From assembly GCA_025399215.1 (NCBI GenBank), contig MU621203.1, positions 1 through 52,571 of the forward strand: a DNA stretch of 52,571 nucleotides. The letters are read 5' to 3'. Positions within the stretch are counted from its first letter, which is position 1; each line of letters starts with the position of its first letter. Shown one piece after another: positions 11,421-24,078 of the stretch. The translations under genes were made by a program, and so were the position numbers. Under the pieces are notes generated by a model that was given only the letters and a program-made list of their open reading frames with translations, was not told where the DNA came from and made no database searches. This DNA is from Globomyces pollinis-pini. Taxonomy: Eukaryota > Chytridiomycota > Chytridiomycetes > Rhizophydiales > Globomycetaceae.

Positions 11421-11783
11421 GGTTGAAGTGAAAAAATCAAAGAGATAGACGAAGATACTTTGGTTGATTCTTTATGAACTGGAATGACCTTCTGTTCAAT
11501 ATATTTGAAAGTATTAGATAGATATTCAACTCAGTCTTGAAATGAAGTGTCAGTCTTTATTAATAGAAGAGCACTCAAGCAAATCTACTACTTCAAAGAC
11601 CAGTAAATCTATAGTAATAAACTATCCCAAGAAAGATAAATCTGTTTTCTTATGCATCAGTGATTTTCTTCAGAAAAACCACTAGAGTACCAGATCAAAT
11701 ACCCAATGCTATAAGATGAATATAATTCTTGCAATTGTTCTGAAATAATATGCGTTTTATTGATTATCCTGTTATAAAGTAAT
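11421..11783. other. Intergenic, nothing recognised
   Basis: 363 bp between the start of VMA13 and the stop of the COA1-like gene. AT-rich with stops in all frames; presumably promoter of VMA13 and 3' UTR of the COA1-like gene. Confidence 0.4.
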
Positions 11784-12228
11784 TCAATGTAAATCAATCA
11801 CTTTATCTTGAACCTGTACCTTAAACTCCTTGCTAATCCAGCAATCGGTATCCTTATATCGACTTCCTATGAACTTGACTTGTGCTTTATCTAAACTTCC
11901 TTCGACTGTGAAATCTAAATCAGCTTGTCCTTTTAATATATCAACGTGTCCCTTAACAAATGGATGTTTACTATCATCATACTTGATACTAATTCCCAAT
12001 AATTCTTCAAGCTTCGGTTGTCTATTGAGTTCATATATAATTCCTCTAAAACAAGCATTATGAGACTTTAGAGAATTATTATTTTTTAGAAAGGTGTCCA
12101 CCCAAAAGGCACCTGCCAAGAAGGTTAATGAACCTATAACCTAATGATGAATTCATTGTCTACTCCCTTACCATTGGCTGTTTGAAAATCCTGAAGAATC
12201 GTGTTTTGAATGGTGGTGATGCATTCAT
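11784..12228 (-). CDS. COA1/TIM21-family cytochrome c oxidase assembly protein
   Basis: Two exons (12172-12228 and 11784-12140, intron 31 nt) give 137 residues. The N-terminus (MNASPPFKTRFFRIFKQP) is basic and suits mitochondrial import, followed by one membrane segment (MVIGSLTFLAGAFWVDTFL). The soluble part matches the COA1 pattern: ELLGISIKYDD, a Gly/Lys turn before DLDFTVEGS, then a Trp-containing strand and the closing VIDLH. COA1 family proteins act at the inner mitochondrial membrane in early assembly of Cox1. Identity is from pattern only; a related Tim21-like protein is the alternative. Confidence 0.7.
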
Positions 12229-12480
12229 TGAAGAAAATGTAAAACTCCAACCAAATCGATATTTGAGAGTGAATTTCAAACTTTGAAGTTACGATACCTA
12301 AAAAAATACTCATCTCAGTAGTAATTATGAACAGAAGTAAAGTGATGTAGTGGGCATATTGAACACCATTGAAATTGAACTGTTAAGAATAAGACTTATA
12401 ATCTGCTATGTTGAGCTAAACCAGCAAAGCCATAGAATTCGAATCAAAGTTAAACGTTGGTTTATTAACACGTATCTCTC

Positions 12481-15124
12481 TCACTTCACTCTAGATATGT
12501 TCGGTTGGCGAATTGGTGCCAGCTGCCGTTTAGGAGCCTTTACGCTACGTCGATCAGAGTTTTTCTTGGCATTATAAAATGGTAGAGAATCTGGATCCTC
12601 TAATGACATCCTTTCCATTTGTAGTCTATCAAATTTCTCACCAATATCCAAAACATCCTAACGTTAATTCATAAACGAGTTTACATCAGTTTGTCCCTTG
12701 TTTTGGTCTGAAAATTGTGGTCCGAAACTTTGTTCATACCATTGTTCAAATTCGGTCATTAACTTTTGTCTGCATTGGTCAGTTAAACGGAAACAGTATT
12801 CAATGTCGGACCTCAATGGTTTTAGGCTATCATAAGTAGCTTTGTACTCTTCCTTTAACTTCTTCAAGTGACTGATGTTGTTGTATTCTTCTTGATCCAT
12901 AATCATTTGCGATCCTGGTTGTCAAAATAATCTCATTACCATCCATTTGCTTGATTTGTTTCTTTAATGCCAGGGACAGTTTAATTTCATCGATTTGTTT
13001 CTTAATGTCATTCACTTGCTCTGCCAAATCCTTTGCCAATTTCTTCTTTGTCTTTAATGTTAATTTGTTTTCGGCTAGATAGTTATTACCAAGTTGTTTT
13101 TACCTAAAATTCGACTCATTTCTGAACCTCTGCCTCGTTTGAATAATTCAAACTCCTCTGCTCGTGATAATGGGCCATTCTTTCTGTTTCCAGTCATGGG
13201 CATCGTTTGATCAATCACGTATCCATCATGAGTATCACCCTAGATATGTTTAGCATTTCATAATTGTACATCAACTTGGCCATTTTCATCTTCATTCTCA
13301 TTTGAGGCCGCCGTAGGTTTCTTCTTTACCACCGCTTTTACCAATCCCTTGTTGATTGCTTTTCCAATTGGTGCCATCCCGACACCGAAACCACTTCCTT
13401 CCACTTCCCCAACACCATCTTCACGCTCTTCTGTTTGAGATACAATCTTACGTGCGTGCTTATTGTAAATAAATTATAAACATACGCTGCTTCCCTCCCG
13501 TGCCCCATCTCCAGAAGATGCCGCAGTAGGTTTATTATTGCGATGTGAGCCATCTCCAATTTCAGCCTCTAAAGTCTTGTATAATAATCTAAATATGGAG
13601 AGCATTTCACGTATTTGACGAATATTTACAATCTAACAGTCATTCAACAACAATCAAGTACCTCTGGTTCTTCCAATTCATTTTCAATAAAACTCTTCAC
13701 AATTTTTGTCAACTCGGCTCTTTGTGTTTCAGTATAGGATTCATATTGAATATGTGAACGATTGGTAAGAGTATCATGCATGCTTAATTCCTGTTTCAGT
13801 TCCTTTATTTCCTTTTCATATTTTTTTATCAATGCTAACGGATCATATTGAATATTGATTTCGGGTGAGACTGCAACACACATCATACGAGTTGCAAATC
13901 GTAGAGTAGAAATTGTTTCTTCAATGTGAACCTTTTCTCCCCAACAATTAGCAATCATTAGCGTATTGCAATTGCCTCCAAGAGCATCACGGAGTACATG
14001 TGTCATTTTAGATTGACGGAAAGGAATATGATCCCTTTGGTAAGTTTATGATCAAATACCGTTTTTTGTCTGCTAATGCTATAATAACTTGTTCCAAGTA
14101 TGTCAAGGATCGATTGATATCTAGATTTAGATTCATATCAACTTTTACACATTGCTTCCTTTAAAGTAATTCCTTTAGTCTCAGTTTTGGATAATCTTTC
14201 AGATCCTGCCAAATCGACCAAGTTCAGTTTGGATGTCATCACTTTTTCTGATGATTCTACTCTGGATCGAGATTCCACATAAATTGTAAATATACAATGT
14301 GATCTGGAACATTAGAATATCTTACTCCAGTACCCTAAAACAATGAATGTGAAATGATTTCTTACTGGATGAATTTCGATTCAGTTGGTGCTCTGAAATA
14401 GAGCGATTTGTTTCCCCTTCAAAGAGAAGATTTAAAGCTTCTTCTTCGGTGTTTGCTATTTTGACAGTCAATCCCTTCACATGAGTGGAACCTATTGATT
14501 TTTAAATAACGCTTTAATGATACCAGTCCTGTCTTCTACCACGGCCATGTTTTCATTGGATACATTATCACTTAAGGTTGACAACAAATCGATCATTTGT
14601 TCATTATATATTTCCAAGTAGGATATTCTAATCGTAAATGCCAAATTGACTCTTTCTGATATATCTTTGAATAAATGAGATATAGCTCTTGGGATTAATC
14701 CTCGATGCTTATAATTCTCTGATGCTCCAGTCCTAATCTTAAAGATTCATTGAAATACATTGTAAATGTTTTTCCTGCTCCAGTTTGACCATAAGCTAGG
14801 ATGGTGGCTAACATTTTAAGATTGGACAATCAATACCATTGTATCCTTCCAATAAACTTCTAACAATAGGGACCCCACATTCTTCATACATTGTTTCCTG
14901 TGAAGCATTATGAAGTATTTTATCAAATTTGAAATCCCAATTTTCTTGTTGATTATTGATATATCCGTACTCCTCATTCTTTGGAATGTGTATATGTATA
15001 CTCTAATGTTGAATAAATTAGACATTGTTGTTACCTTTTTATCTTCAGCAAATTGTATGAATTCTTGAACAAATGCTGAAGTGGGTCTAGTTCGAATCAC
15101 AACTTTCACTCTCGATTTAGACAT
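12481..15124 (-). CDS. KIF9: Kinesin-9 (KIF9/KLP1-like flagellar motor)
   Basis: N-terminal kinesin motor starting MSKSRVKVVIRTRPTSAFVQ; a 32-nt intron follows DKK, and the frame resumes SIHIHIPKNEEYGYINNQQ. Walker A is GQTGAGKT near 14770. The end of the motor reads LRDALGGNCNTLMIANCWGE...ETISTLRFATRMM, followed by the neck IKELKQELSMHDTLTNRS, which closely follows vertebrate KIF9. The tail has coiled coils and the kinesin-9 C-terminal stretch with EFELFKRGRGSEMSRIL and DIEYCFRLTDQCRQKLM. Kinesin-9 (KLP1 in Chlamydomonas) sits on the C2 microtubule of the flagellar central pair. It is divergent from SPEF2, another central-pair protein, with 60 bp between the two ATGs. Internal exon limits are only partly resolved. 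Confidence 0.9.
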
Positions 15125-15184
15125 TCGCGTTGGAAGAAAAACACGCCTACAAACTTTCTTAAATTAGTCAAACAACATTAAAAC
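15125..15184. promoter_or_regulatory. 60-bp shared promoter of kinesin-9 and SPEF2
   Basis: The two ATGs (15124 on minus, 15185 on plus) are separated by only 60 bp, so both core promoters and 5' UTRs must fit here or overlap. I see no TATA box and no RFX X-box (GTTNCC...GGNAAC). Shared transcription of the two flagellar genes is an inference from geometry. Confidence 0.55.
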
Positions 15185-18100
15185 ATGTCTGTTATTCTCA
15201 CAGAATGGTTAAAGAGCGATTTAAATATAAATAGAAAATTGTCTCCTTTAGATATGGAAAAGGAGTTCAGTTCTGGATATATGTTTGGAAAGTTACTATC
15301 CAATCTTGGAGTTCAGGATGATTTTCATTCATCATATATTAATGGAACAACTGTGGATGCTTATTTAAAAAACTACACCTCGTTAGAAGCTACTCTTAGA
15401 GAAAAACTTGGAATTAAACTATCAAGTAACACTAGTTATGACCTGATTAATGGAAAACCTGGTACATATCTAAGATGTATTAAACTTCAGGTGTTGCTAC
15501 TCATTTATTGTATCAGATAAAGAGGTGCTCTATTTTGATTAACAAATAATAGTGCTACCACCACGCTTCCACCAGAGAAACTACAATCAATCAATACAGC
15601 AAAGAAACCGAAATTTGATTCTTATCCATCATCTCCTATCGGTGACTAACTCTAAACTAATTATTCTAGACAATGAATCCACCAACTTTTCACCATTAAT
15701 TGAAGTAAGAAGCTTATTAAACTTATACTCAGTTGGGGAAAGTACTTCCATTTGATCAGCAATCAAAAGCTCATTTTGAAACTGCTCTTAAACAAAAACT
15801 CAAACGAGCTACATACGTATCTAAGTTTGGAAAAATTGTAAAGAAAATCCCAAGACTTTAATAGTTTAGGAGCCTATTATAAAGAAAAAAGAGCTACCGC
15901 CATTACCTAAAATGGTATTAAATGTTCCACCAATTGAAGAACCAATCAAAATGGAGAAAGTCCATTCCATTAAAAAAGAAGAACCTGTGGGAAATACTAT
16001 CCCCATCCAAAAAAAGATTCCCAAAGTAACGTCAAAAACTACTAACATGTTTAGATTGAACAGGCTACCGAAACCATATCCAAAATTGAAGAATTTGAAA
16101 TGAAACATACTTCTTACTTGACAAAGCTTTTACAAAAAGATTCGGATTCTGAATTAATGGAAATACAACCACTAAGTTCCAAAGAAGTATCACAATTTAT
16201 TGCAGATAAAAACTGTTTGGCATCAAATGAACATCTATCACTGCTTAGAAAGTCATTGGAACAATCAGTACTTCAGCAAGAAAAAGAGTCTAAGCTATAT
16301 TTGGAAAGAATTAAATCACAAAGATTAGAAGCTGACAATTCCAGACGAGAGAGAGAACGAGAACGGAAAAAAATGTTATTGGCACATCATCAAATTCAAC
16401 AGAATATGGAAAAAGAGCAAATGGAAGAGTTGATCCAACAGAAACTGTTACGGCAATCCAAACAAGAACGAAGAATTGCTGAGCAGTAAAAATATATGTC
16501 TTAATAATGTTAGATTGATGCAAGTGCGTCATGAAAAAGAAGTGATACGAGAAAATAGAATTTTCAGAGATGAGCAATATGCCGAATATCGCCAAAAAGA
16601 ATACGAAGAAGCACTTCAAAGAGAGCATGAACTTTTCCAAAACGCTACAGAAGAGTATCGTCAACACGTCTTTTTACAATTGGAACAACATCAAGAAATT
16701 ATAAACCAAAAAAAGCAACGGAAACATGAACGCAATACAAAGCACATGAAAGCAACTGTTAATCAATTATTGGAGCTTGTTTTTAGAGTAATTAATCACC
16801 CTTTCTAAACTTCCAGGTCGTTGACTATAAAACTCTCAATGATCGTCGTGAAGTTCCAATTAAAAAAATGAAAGAGATTAAAAATCTTTTTATCCATCAT
16901 TTGCCAATTGAAGATTATGAAGAGATCCCATTGGAAAAAGATGCTATTCCAAAGAGTTGCGAAGTTGAAGTTGTCGTTACAGATCAAGAAGGCGTTAATA
17001 AAGAAGTAGATATACCGAAAGCTATAAAGCTACTCGATTCTCAAGAATTTGAAGATTACTTGAATTATTCTGGCAGTTGGTATAAACCCAATGAAGAGTA
17101 ACTGACTTATATATTTTGATCATCTATAGTGGACTAATTCGAAAAAATGAATCTTTAGCTGTTGCAGTCGAGGATATCATTAAACTCACTACTATCCCTG
17201 ATGAAGTTTATCAAGTGACACCAATGCCTGTTGTTCCACTACGTATTGCAATAATTGGAAAACGCTTTTCTGGAAAGCAGACCCAAGCCAAACTTATTGC
17301 AGCAAAATACAACATGACAATACTTCGACTAGATGATCTAGTCAAAGATGCTATCAGGTAAGGTTCTAGTATGTGTTGAAAAGTAGCCAAGCGGATATAA
17401 TGACAAAGAAGCAAAAAATTGCAGCGACTGAAACTGGTAAGGAATCAAAGAAGATGCTTTCCAAACAGCAAATTGGCGCGAAATTGCAGTTGGTGATGCT
17501 AGAAGGGCAAAGTCCTGACGATTCACTTTTGGTTGGTCTTGTAGCAGAGGCATTAAGTCAAGAACCAGAAAATCCAGGTGGTTATATTTTACTTGATTTT
17601 CCCAAAACTCGTCAGCAAGCACAACTTTTAGAACGAGAAATGTCTGGGTACTTACAATGTGCTAAACATATATTCATAGGTATGAGGACCCAAAACCTGC
17701 TAAGAAAGGGGAATTAAAACGTGCAAAAGATCGAGTCAATGCTAGTCAACAAAAAAATAGGTCCCTTATTGCCCCATATGATATGCAGTCTGATGGAAAT
17801 GCCACAATACCAATCTCAGGGCTCGATGCAGTCTTATTATTTGATGTTGCGAATGAGATTGCAATCAGTAGAGCTGCTGGACAAACTGTAGACCCAATAA
17901 CTGGGCAAGGCTATCATATAGAATTCAATCCACCACCGGAAACCGTACCAGTATTATATTTGAAACGCTAATTTAAGGGGTTAATGGAACGTTTAGCTCC
18001 AGTAGAGGATTCTTCCCGGGCAATGTCACAGCTTCAGTATCATCTTGCTGCCTTTGAAGAAGAAGAAGAGGGATTGAAAGAATGGTTACACCAATTTAAG

Positions 18101-20937
18101 ACACTACAAGTAATACCAAACTATCTCTTACTCAAAAAAGGTTGTGGACTCTAACTTGACCGGGGGTGAAATTGAGAAAACAGTAGATGGATTAATCGCA
18201 AACATTATCAACAAAGTCAATTCAAATCAATTACAAAAAGATGTAAATTTTTCTTTGGGAGTAGTAGAAAGTAACTAAGAAGTTTTAAACATTTTAGATA
18301 AAGCAGACGCTACGAATCCTGAAAAGACAGATGACAAAAATTCAACTCCGTTTTTGGACGATCAATTCGAAAAGCAATCCAACAATAGAGAATCGAACAA
18401 TAGTGCCAATATCAAAAGAGAAAGGTTGAATAGCTCGGTTGGAAAATCCAATGTTAAACTGTTGGATCTTAAAAAGACGGCAGTGGCCCCAGCCCAGATT
18501 ACAGATTTGCAACCTTTGGATATTAGTATCTCGAACCATATAACAAGAAGTCTTTCGGCTGATGGTAGGAAGTTGCCATCCAAGGAAATTGGAGAAATTT
18601 TATATGATCGTAACAAATCATACGTTTAACCTTTAGAATGGACCACTATAGAAAGCAGCTACACTGAAACTTTGAAGTTTTCCTTCCGTTCTTTACGTCG
18701 ACAAAGACAAGAAATTTTACAATACTTTTATGATACGAAATTTAAATATTCGGAATTTCTGAAACGACCTGATACTGAACAAGAATTGATTGATATCTTT
18801 CAAACAGAGTATAATTCCATTGAAGAAGATTTTAGAATCGATAATGATGTTAAAGCGGAATTGCATCAACGAGTGGAAGAATTGAGAGAAAAACTTTGGG
18901 AAATTGCAGATAAACGTAGAGATGAGGCTGAGCAAGAGAGAATCTCAATTATTGATGATAAATGGGTAGAGGATCAATCTTTTATCTTGGCAAACATTTT
19001 TATCAGTATGATTCAGGTCGAGGCAGATCGATTTTTGGCAACTAGACAGTTTTTATTGGATTACTATAAGGATACGAATTTTACACCTTTATCAGATGGA
19101 TTGAAGAAAACAATTAAAATCCCATTTCTAGCTCAATCCAATCAGCCACCAATTGAAATTGGTATTCACCTTATTGCTGCATCGGAAGCTGCATCTAACC
19201 ATCGTAAAGATGTGTTGCAAACTGCTGCGGTACAAGTTAATAGCAAAGCCCCTACTAAGAACACTGGGAATTCAAAAGCTACTTCTGGGAATAAAAATGC
19301 ACCAACAACGAAAGCAGCACAAGAAGCCTCCATCAAACAGGCTCAAATCCCAACAATTGGCGAGAAAGATATGTTGTTGGTTGATTCGGAGAATATTAAT
19401 TTTCCTGACATGCAAAATGCTATTGATTACCTGTTTAACACTTTAGCAACACCAGACTATGCTATCGAACCTGTGGTTGTACCAGAAGTCAAAGAAAAGA
19501 AATTGGCGACACCAGATCACAATGCCACCAAAGATGAACCCGAGAAACTTTTACCTGAATGTCAAAAAGCCATTGAGATTGAAGAATTGATACTTCGACA
19601 AAGATGTGATAGAATAATCAGTTATTCAATCGAGTCTTTCCGTGAATTAAGAACTAGAGCTTTAGAAGTCTATTTGATGATGGATGATTGGATTGGTGTC
19701 AGATATCGAAGTGAAATCGATGCCGCAAAAGATCTAATGCATCTAATCAAAGAAGCTATTGAAGCTGAAGCGAAATTGCCAAATTTGTTGGTACTTGAAG
19801 GTGAAAAACTAAAGATTGATTACACTACACTTGTTTATCAACCAGAGGAAGAACCTAGACCAGAAAGTCCGTTAGAAAAATCATGTAAGTAATATTTAAT
19901 TAATTATAATTATAGTACCTGAACAGTTTACAATTTTACAATTACGAAACCTTGGAAAACAGCTCACGCAAATGGCCCCAAATGGAATCATTCAGACTAA
20001 GGTCTTGACAGAATTTTTAATCAAAACTGGGCTTCTTGCGCTCTCATTAGACGGTTTACCAGACGGGTACGTAAATGCCGATGCGCAACAACTCCAACAA
20101 GTGGTTGGTATTCTAGATCCATATGAGACTGGGTACATCAATTGGAGAAAATTTATTATGTTTCATGCAAGATTACTCCCCGTTGGAATTCAATGTATTG
20201 AAGATTTAAAAGTCCAACTTCAAGGATTACCATCTTACAATTCAGGAGTTGTATCCAACCAAGATTTTAAGAGTACTAAACTGTGGTTTGAGCCAGAAAC
20301 TTATTCAAACAGCAAGCGAGTGTTTGACAGACCAGCTAAGCTTAAAGCGGCTTTGTTAGGTAATGTTCTAGAAACTTATGATAGATATATTCGGTGTTAC
20401 TGCAAAACCAGAACCAGCACCACCTTCAACTGACTTTGGATCATCTACTACAACCAATCAAATCCCTAGTGGTGAATCCACCATTATCAATCCCGAAGGA
20501 ATGTCTCTTGACCTGGTTGATGTAAAAGATTTTATGTATATTTGTTGTTGTGATGAAGTACCGCAGATGGCCATAGAGAAGGCATTCAAAGTTGCCCAGG
20601 ATGATCCGAGAGGATGTACAAAGCAACAATTGTTTGACATTTATCAACAATTTTTGCATATTGTCCCACCAACCCACCGGATAGAAACGTCTATTGAACA
20701 TGAAACTCTCTACCCGTTATCAAACTTGAATGCTTTATGGCAGCAGTTTGGAATTCAGGAGAGAATCACGTTTGATCAACTGTCTATGATTGTTGGCGGC
20801 ACCAGTGGCAATGAATACCTGCTGAACTGCCCTCTGTATCAATTAGAGGTACAATATTGTATTATTAATTGTTTTAGGATTTGACTTTAGGAGCATCATC
20901 GCGACCTTCTTCTGGTAAAGCAACAGGCAATAAATAA
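15185..20937 (+). CDS. SPEF2: SPEF2/CPC1-like flagellar central-pair protein
   Basis: A long multi-exon gene with many introns of about 25-35 nt. The N-terminus MSVILTEWLKSDLNIN...LSPLDMEKEFSSGYMFGKLLSNLG is the SPEF2-type calponin-homology domain. A highly charged coiled-coil region follows (16100-16800). An adenylate-kinase-like domain begins near 17220 with the nucleotide loop IIGKRFSGKQTQ and continues to about 17720. Later come more coiled coil, a Thr/Ala/Lys linker (19200-19350), and a C-terminal EF-hand-like region (19972-20230, ILDPYETGYINWRKF). This order (CH, coiled coil, adenylate kinase, EF-hand) is that of human SPEF2 and Chlamydomonas CPC1, the C1b-projection protein of the central pair. 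Apparent stops (for example 18627) all fall in short introns. Confidence 0.9.
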
Positions 20938-20976
20938 AAATAACTTTTTAAACGCTATTCGGTTCTGTTAAATGTT

Positions 20977-21771
20977 TTATTTATTTTGGTTAATCCAATC
21001 AACAATGTAAGATATTCTAGTGTAAATGCCTGGTTTGTTTGGTCTAGCACATTCAAAACCAGTGGAAACAATTCCGGTCAAGATTACTTTACCATCCTTA
21101 ATGGCAAATAAAGGACCACCAGAATCTCCGTTACAAGCATCAGTACGACCATCTGCGAAACCAGCACACATTGCAGTTGGGTTGGTTTCTAATTTTGGAT
21201 AACCTTTGAAACAGACTTCGTTAGTCGTGACTGGTACATCTGTTTCTTTCAATATTGAGCTACTTGATCCAGCGTATCTTGTAGCTCCCCACCCAACTAC
21301 CGTTAGTCCTGACCCAGGGACGTCAAGTTCTCCTTTGTTTAACACTACCTGAGTAGTTGGTGCAACTCCAGAAACCAAGGTAACCTTCCAAATGGCAACA
21401 TCATACCAAATGTTATTGTCGGCATCATCACCAGAATCATCATATTTAGGATGCACTTTGATTGAATTCACTTTGAAAAACGCAGATTGTTCATCTTTAG
21501 GTGACTTCTTTTGATCCAAACGGTGAGCCAATGCTTGAACACGACTAGGTGTTTGGCCAGTTGAGCAGTGACCGGCAGTAATGATTGTGGTGGAATCAAG
21601 AAGGGTACCCCCGCAAAAAGGACGTGAAGTACCGGAACTTCCATACAATGCCACAACCCAAGGATACTTTTCGATGGAGTCTACATTACGACCATTAACA
21701 ATCTTTGGAGTGTCAATATCCACTGGTGATCCCAAAACATAGCTGGCCAATAATGAAAGTAACAAATTCAT
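20977..21771 (-). CDS. Secreted trypsin-like serine protease (S1A)
   Basis: Single exon, 264 residues. Signal peptide MNLLLSLLASYVLGS, short propeptide, and activation site after Lys23 giving IVNG. The triad is His68 (TAGHC), Asp124 (DVAIW) and Ser217 (GDSGGP). Asp211, six residues before Ser217, is the S1-pocket Asp of trypsin, so cleavage after Lys/Arg is expected. The end GFECARPNKPGIYTRI is the usual S1A C-terminal strand and helix. No inhibitor, CUB or other accessory domain. It lies tail-to-tail with SPEF2, 39 bp apart. Intronless, unlike its neighbours, but I see no other sign of transfer. Confidence 0.95.
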   Translation of the reverse strand: MNLLLSLLASYVLGSPVDIDTPKIVNGRNVDSIEKYPWVVALYGSSGTSRPFCGGTLLDSTTIITAGHCSTGQTPSRVQALAHRLDQKKSPKDEQSAFFKVNSIKVHPKYDDSGDDADNNIWYDVAIWKVTLVSGVAPTTQVVLNKGELDVPGSGLTVVGWGATRYAGSSSSILKETDVPVTTNEVCFKGYPKLETNPTAMCAGFADGRTDACNGDSGGPLFAIKDGKVILTGIVSTGFECARPNKPGIYTRISYIVDWINQNK

Positions 21772-21809
21772 AATGATCTATTTGTGTTGAACAACTACAA
21801 TAATTCGTG

Positions 21810-21817
21810 CTTTTATA
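21810..21817 (-). promoter_or_regulatory. TATA box of the trypsin gene
   Basis: Minus strand TATAAAAG about 40 nt upstream of the protease ATG at 21771. Confidence 0.55.
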
Positions 21818-22103
21818 GGTATTTTATTGTCAGACATAATACAAATACCACATGAAAAAGAGCGTGTCGTTACCAGTGCTTTGACATTTCAGTAGAAGGA
21901 TTTGGTTGTACAATAGCCACTACACCACAGGACAGATAACAAACATGTGCTTGACCTCCAAAACTATAAAGAAACAGTAGATATACACGCATTCATTCAC
22001 TAAAGCACTAGGTATTCACCATGTATATAGTTCAACTATAGTTTAAACAATTACGTGACTTTCGATTATCATTTCCTTTTAAATTACCGATTGCTACGTA
22101 CTT

Positions 22104-22189
22104 TTCTACTACTTCAACAGTTACCTTCTACTACTTCAACAGTTACCTTCTACTAATCACTACAATTACCTTCTACTTCAACAATTACG
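22104..22189. repeat. 22-bp minisatellite upstream of the HisRS gene
   Basis: Two perfect 22-bp units (22104-22125 and 22126-22147, TTCTACTACTTCAACAGTTA+CC) are followed by two degenerate units to about 22189. It lies in the 466-bp interval 21772-22237 between the trypsin start and the HisRS start, which otherwise holds no gene. Confidence 0.85.
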
Positions 22190-22237
22190 TCTCTACTGAG
22201 TGGCTTGTGACTAAAAATCCTTTCACTTCCAATCATT

Positions 22238-24078
22238 TTGATTTCAATTTTGAACAAGTTTGTCTCAAAGACTCAAAATACTCGACCTTGGAACTTATTA
22301 AAAACTATAAATTACTCTATGAATAACTCGGATTTCACTTCATTATCGGATATTGAACTGCGTTTGGATCAATTGAAAAATGATAAAAAATTATACAAAG
22401 GGACTGATAAAGAAGCTTCTTTTGTTGATGAAATTAAAAAATTAAACTTATTAAAAGCTTCGTTAACATCTACTTCCAAGGACGATGCAAAAAAATTTCA
22501 AATCAAAGTTCCAAAGGTATACTATCTATATTCATGTCTCTTGTAGGGTACTAGAGATTTCAATGAAAAAGAAATGGCTTTAAGAGAAATGATGTTCAAG
22601 ACCATCACTACCATCTTCAAAAAACATGGGTAAAAAAAATCATATTCTTTACATGAATGCATTTTCAATTTATTGTCTCTCAAAATTAATATTAATATTT
22701 TAGAGCTATTACCATCGACACTCCAGTGTTTGAACTGAAGGATATTTTGACTGGAAAGTATGGTGAAGATTCCAAATTAATCTACGATTTAAAAGATCAA
22801 GGAGGAGAAATTTGTTCCTTGCGATATGATTTGACTGTTCCATTTTCTCGATTCTTGGCAATGAATAAAGATTATCAAAACATTAAACGATATCACATTG
22901 CAAAAGTATATCGTCGAGATAATCCTTCCATTAACCAAGGTCGTCTACGAGAATTTTATCAATGTGATTTTGATATTGCTGGAAATTATGATACTATGGT
23001 CCCAGATGCCGAAGTTATTTCTGTCATGGTGGAAATATTAAACAAATTCCCATTAGGAGACTTTACTGTCAAGGTATTATAGTGACTAATCTCTAAATTA
23101 TAGGTCAATCACCGAAGAGTGTTGGATGGCATGTTTGCTGTTTGTGGTGTTCCTGAAGATAAGATTAGATCCATTTCCTCTGCTGTAGACAAATTGGATA
23201 AGGTAAAATATGACCTTCAAATAACATCAGATGTCTTGGGAAGATGTTAAAAAGGAAATGACAGTTGATAAAGGTCTTGACCCGGAAGTAGCCGATCGTA
23301 TAGGAGAATATGTAAAATTAAAGGGATCAATCGAATTATGTGATGCTTTATTGAAAGATGAAGTTCTCTGTGCAAATGTGGATGCTAAAACTGGAGTTGA
23401 AGAAATGAAGATTTTATTTACTTACTTGGACATATTTGGAGTATTGGACAAGGTAAAAATGATTTTATTTTTATACTAGGTGTCTTTTGACCTCAGTTTG
23501 GCAAGAGGTCTTGACTACTATACAGGTGTTATTTATGAAGCTGTATTTAAATCCACTTCAAGTACTTTTTTAGTCTTTTTAATACCATTTTAGAGGAAAC
23601 AAACGGAGTTGGATCTATTGCTGCAGGTGGTCGATATGACAACTTGGTTGGAATGTTTTCCGGTGTTAAGGTACCATGTGTAGGTATGACCATTGGAGTG
23701 GAAAGGATTTATGCTATTCTTTCTCACAAATTCAAAAAGACACCAATCAAATCAAACCCTACAAAAGTTTATGTTTCAGCTGTAGATGGTCAATTGCAAG
23801 AGAGAATGAAAATCTGTAAGGAATTATGGGAAAGTGGTATTGCCGCAGAATATACTTACAAACAACAACCAAAGATCAAACAACAATTGGCATATTGCGA
23901 AAAGAATGGCATTCCAATCGCAATTATTATCGGTGCTAGTGAAATAGAAAACAAAACAGTCAAGATTAAGACATTAAAGGATGAAGTTCAGCAGGTTGTG
24001 GATAGAGATCAAATGATTCCAACTATTAAAAAATTGCTTGAAAATGAAGCTTCTACAGATCTTTGGCAATTGGAATAA
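22238..24078 (+). CDS. HTS1: Histidyl-tRNA synthetase
   Basis: Class II synthetase charging tRNA-His. Seven exons (22238-22516, 22547-22629, 22704-23073, 23104-23202, 23231-23452, 23480-23561, 23594-24078) sum to 1,620 nt, 539 residues; introns are 27-32 nt except one of 74 nt. Motif 1 region [11 protein letters not shown]; motif 2 around [12 protein letters not shown] and [10 protein letters not shown]; histidine motifs [10 protein letters not shown] and [11 protein letters not shown]; motif 3 [12 protein letters not shown]-terminal anticodon domain. Residues 1-27 are basic and hydroxylated with few acids, like a mitochondrial presequence. A second in-frame ATG at 22319 (MNNSDF) would give the cytosolic form, as yeast HTS1 does. 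Dual use is inferred. Confidence 0.95.

Noticed and set aside
15866..16667. Several minus-strand open frames opposite SPEF2
   Set aside because: Phe/Ile-rich antisense of Lys/Glu-rich coiled coil, typical shadows.
18627..18629. In-frame TAA apparently breaking SPEF2
   Set aside because: It lies inside a 27-nt intron with GTAACA donor and CTTTAG acceptor; splicing restores YDQWTTIESSY in frame.
22104..22189. Short repeats as a CRISPR-like array
   Set aside because: The units are directly abutting with no spacers and the genome is eukaryotic.
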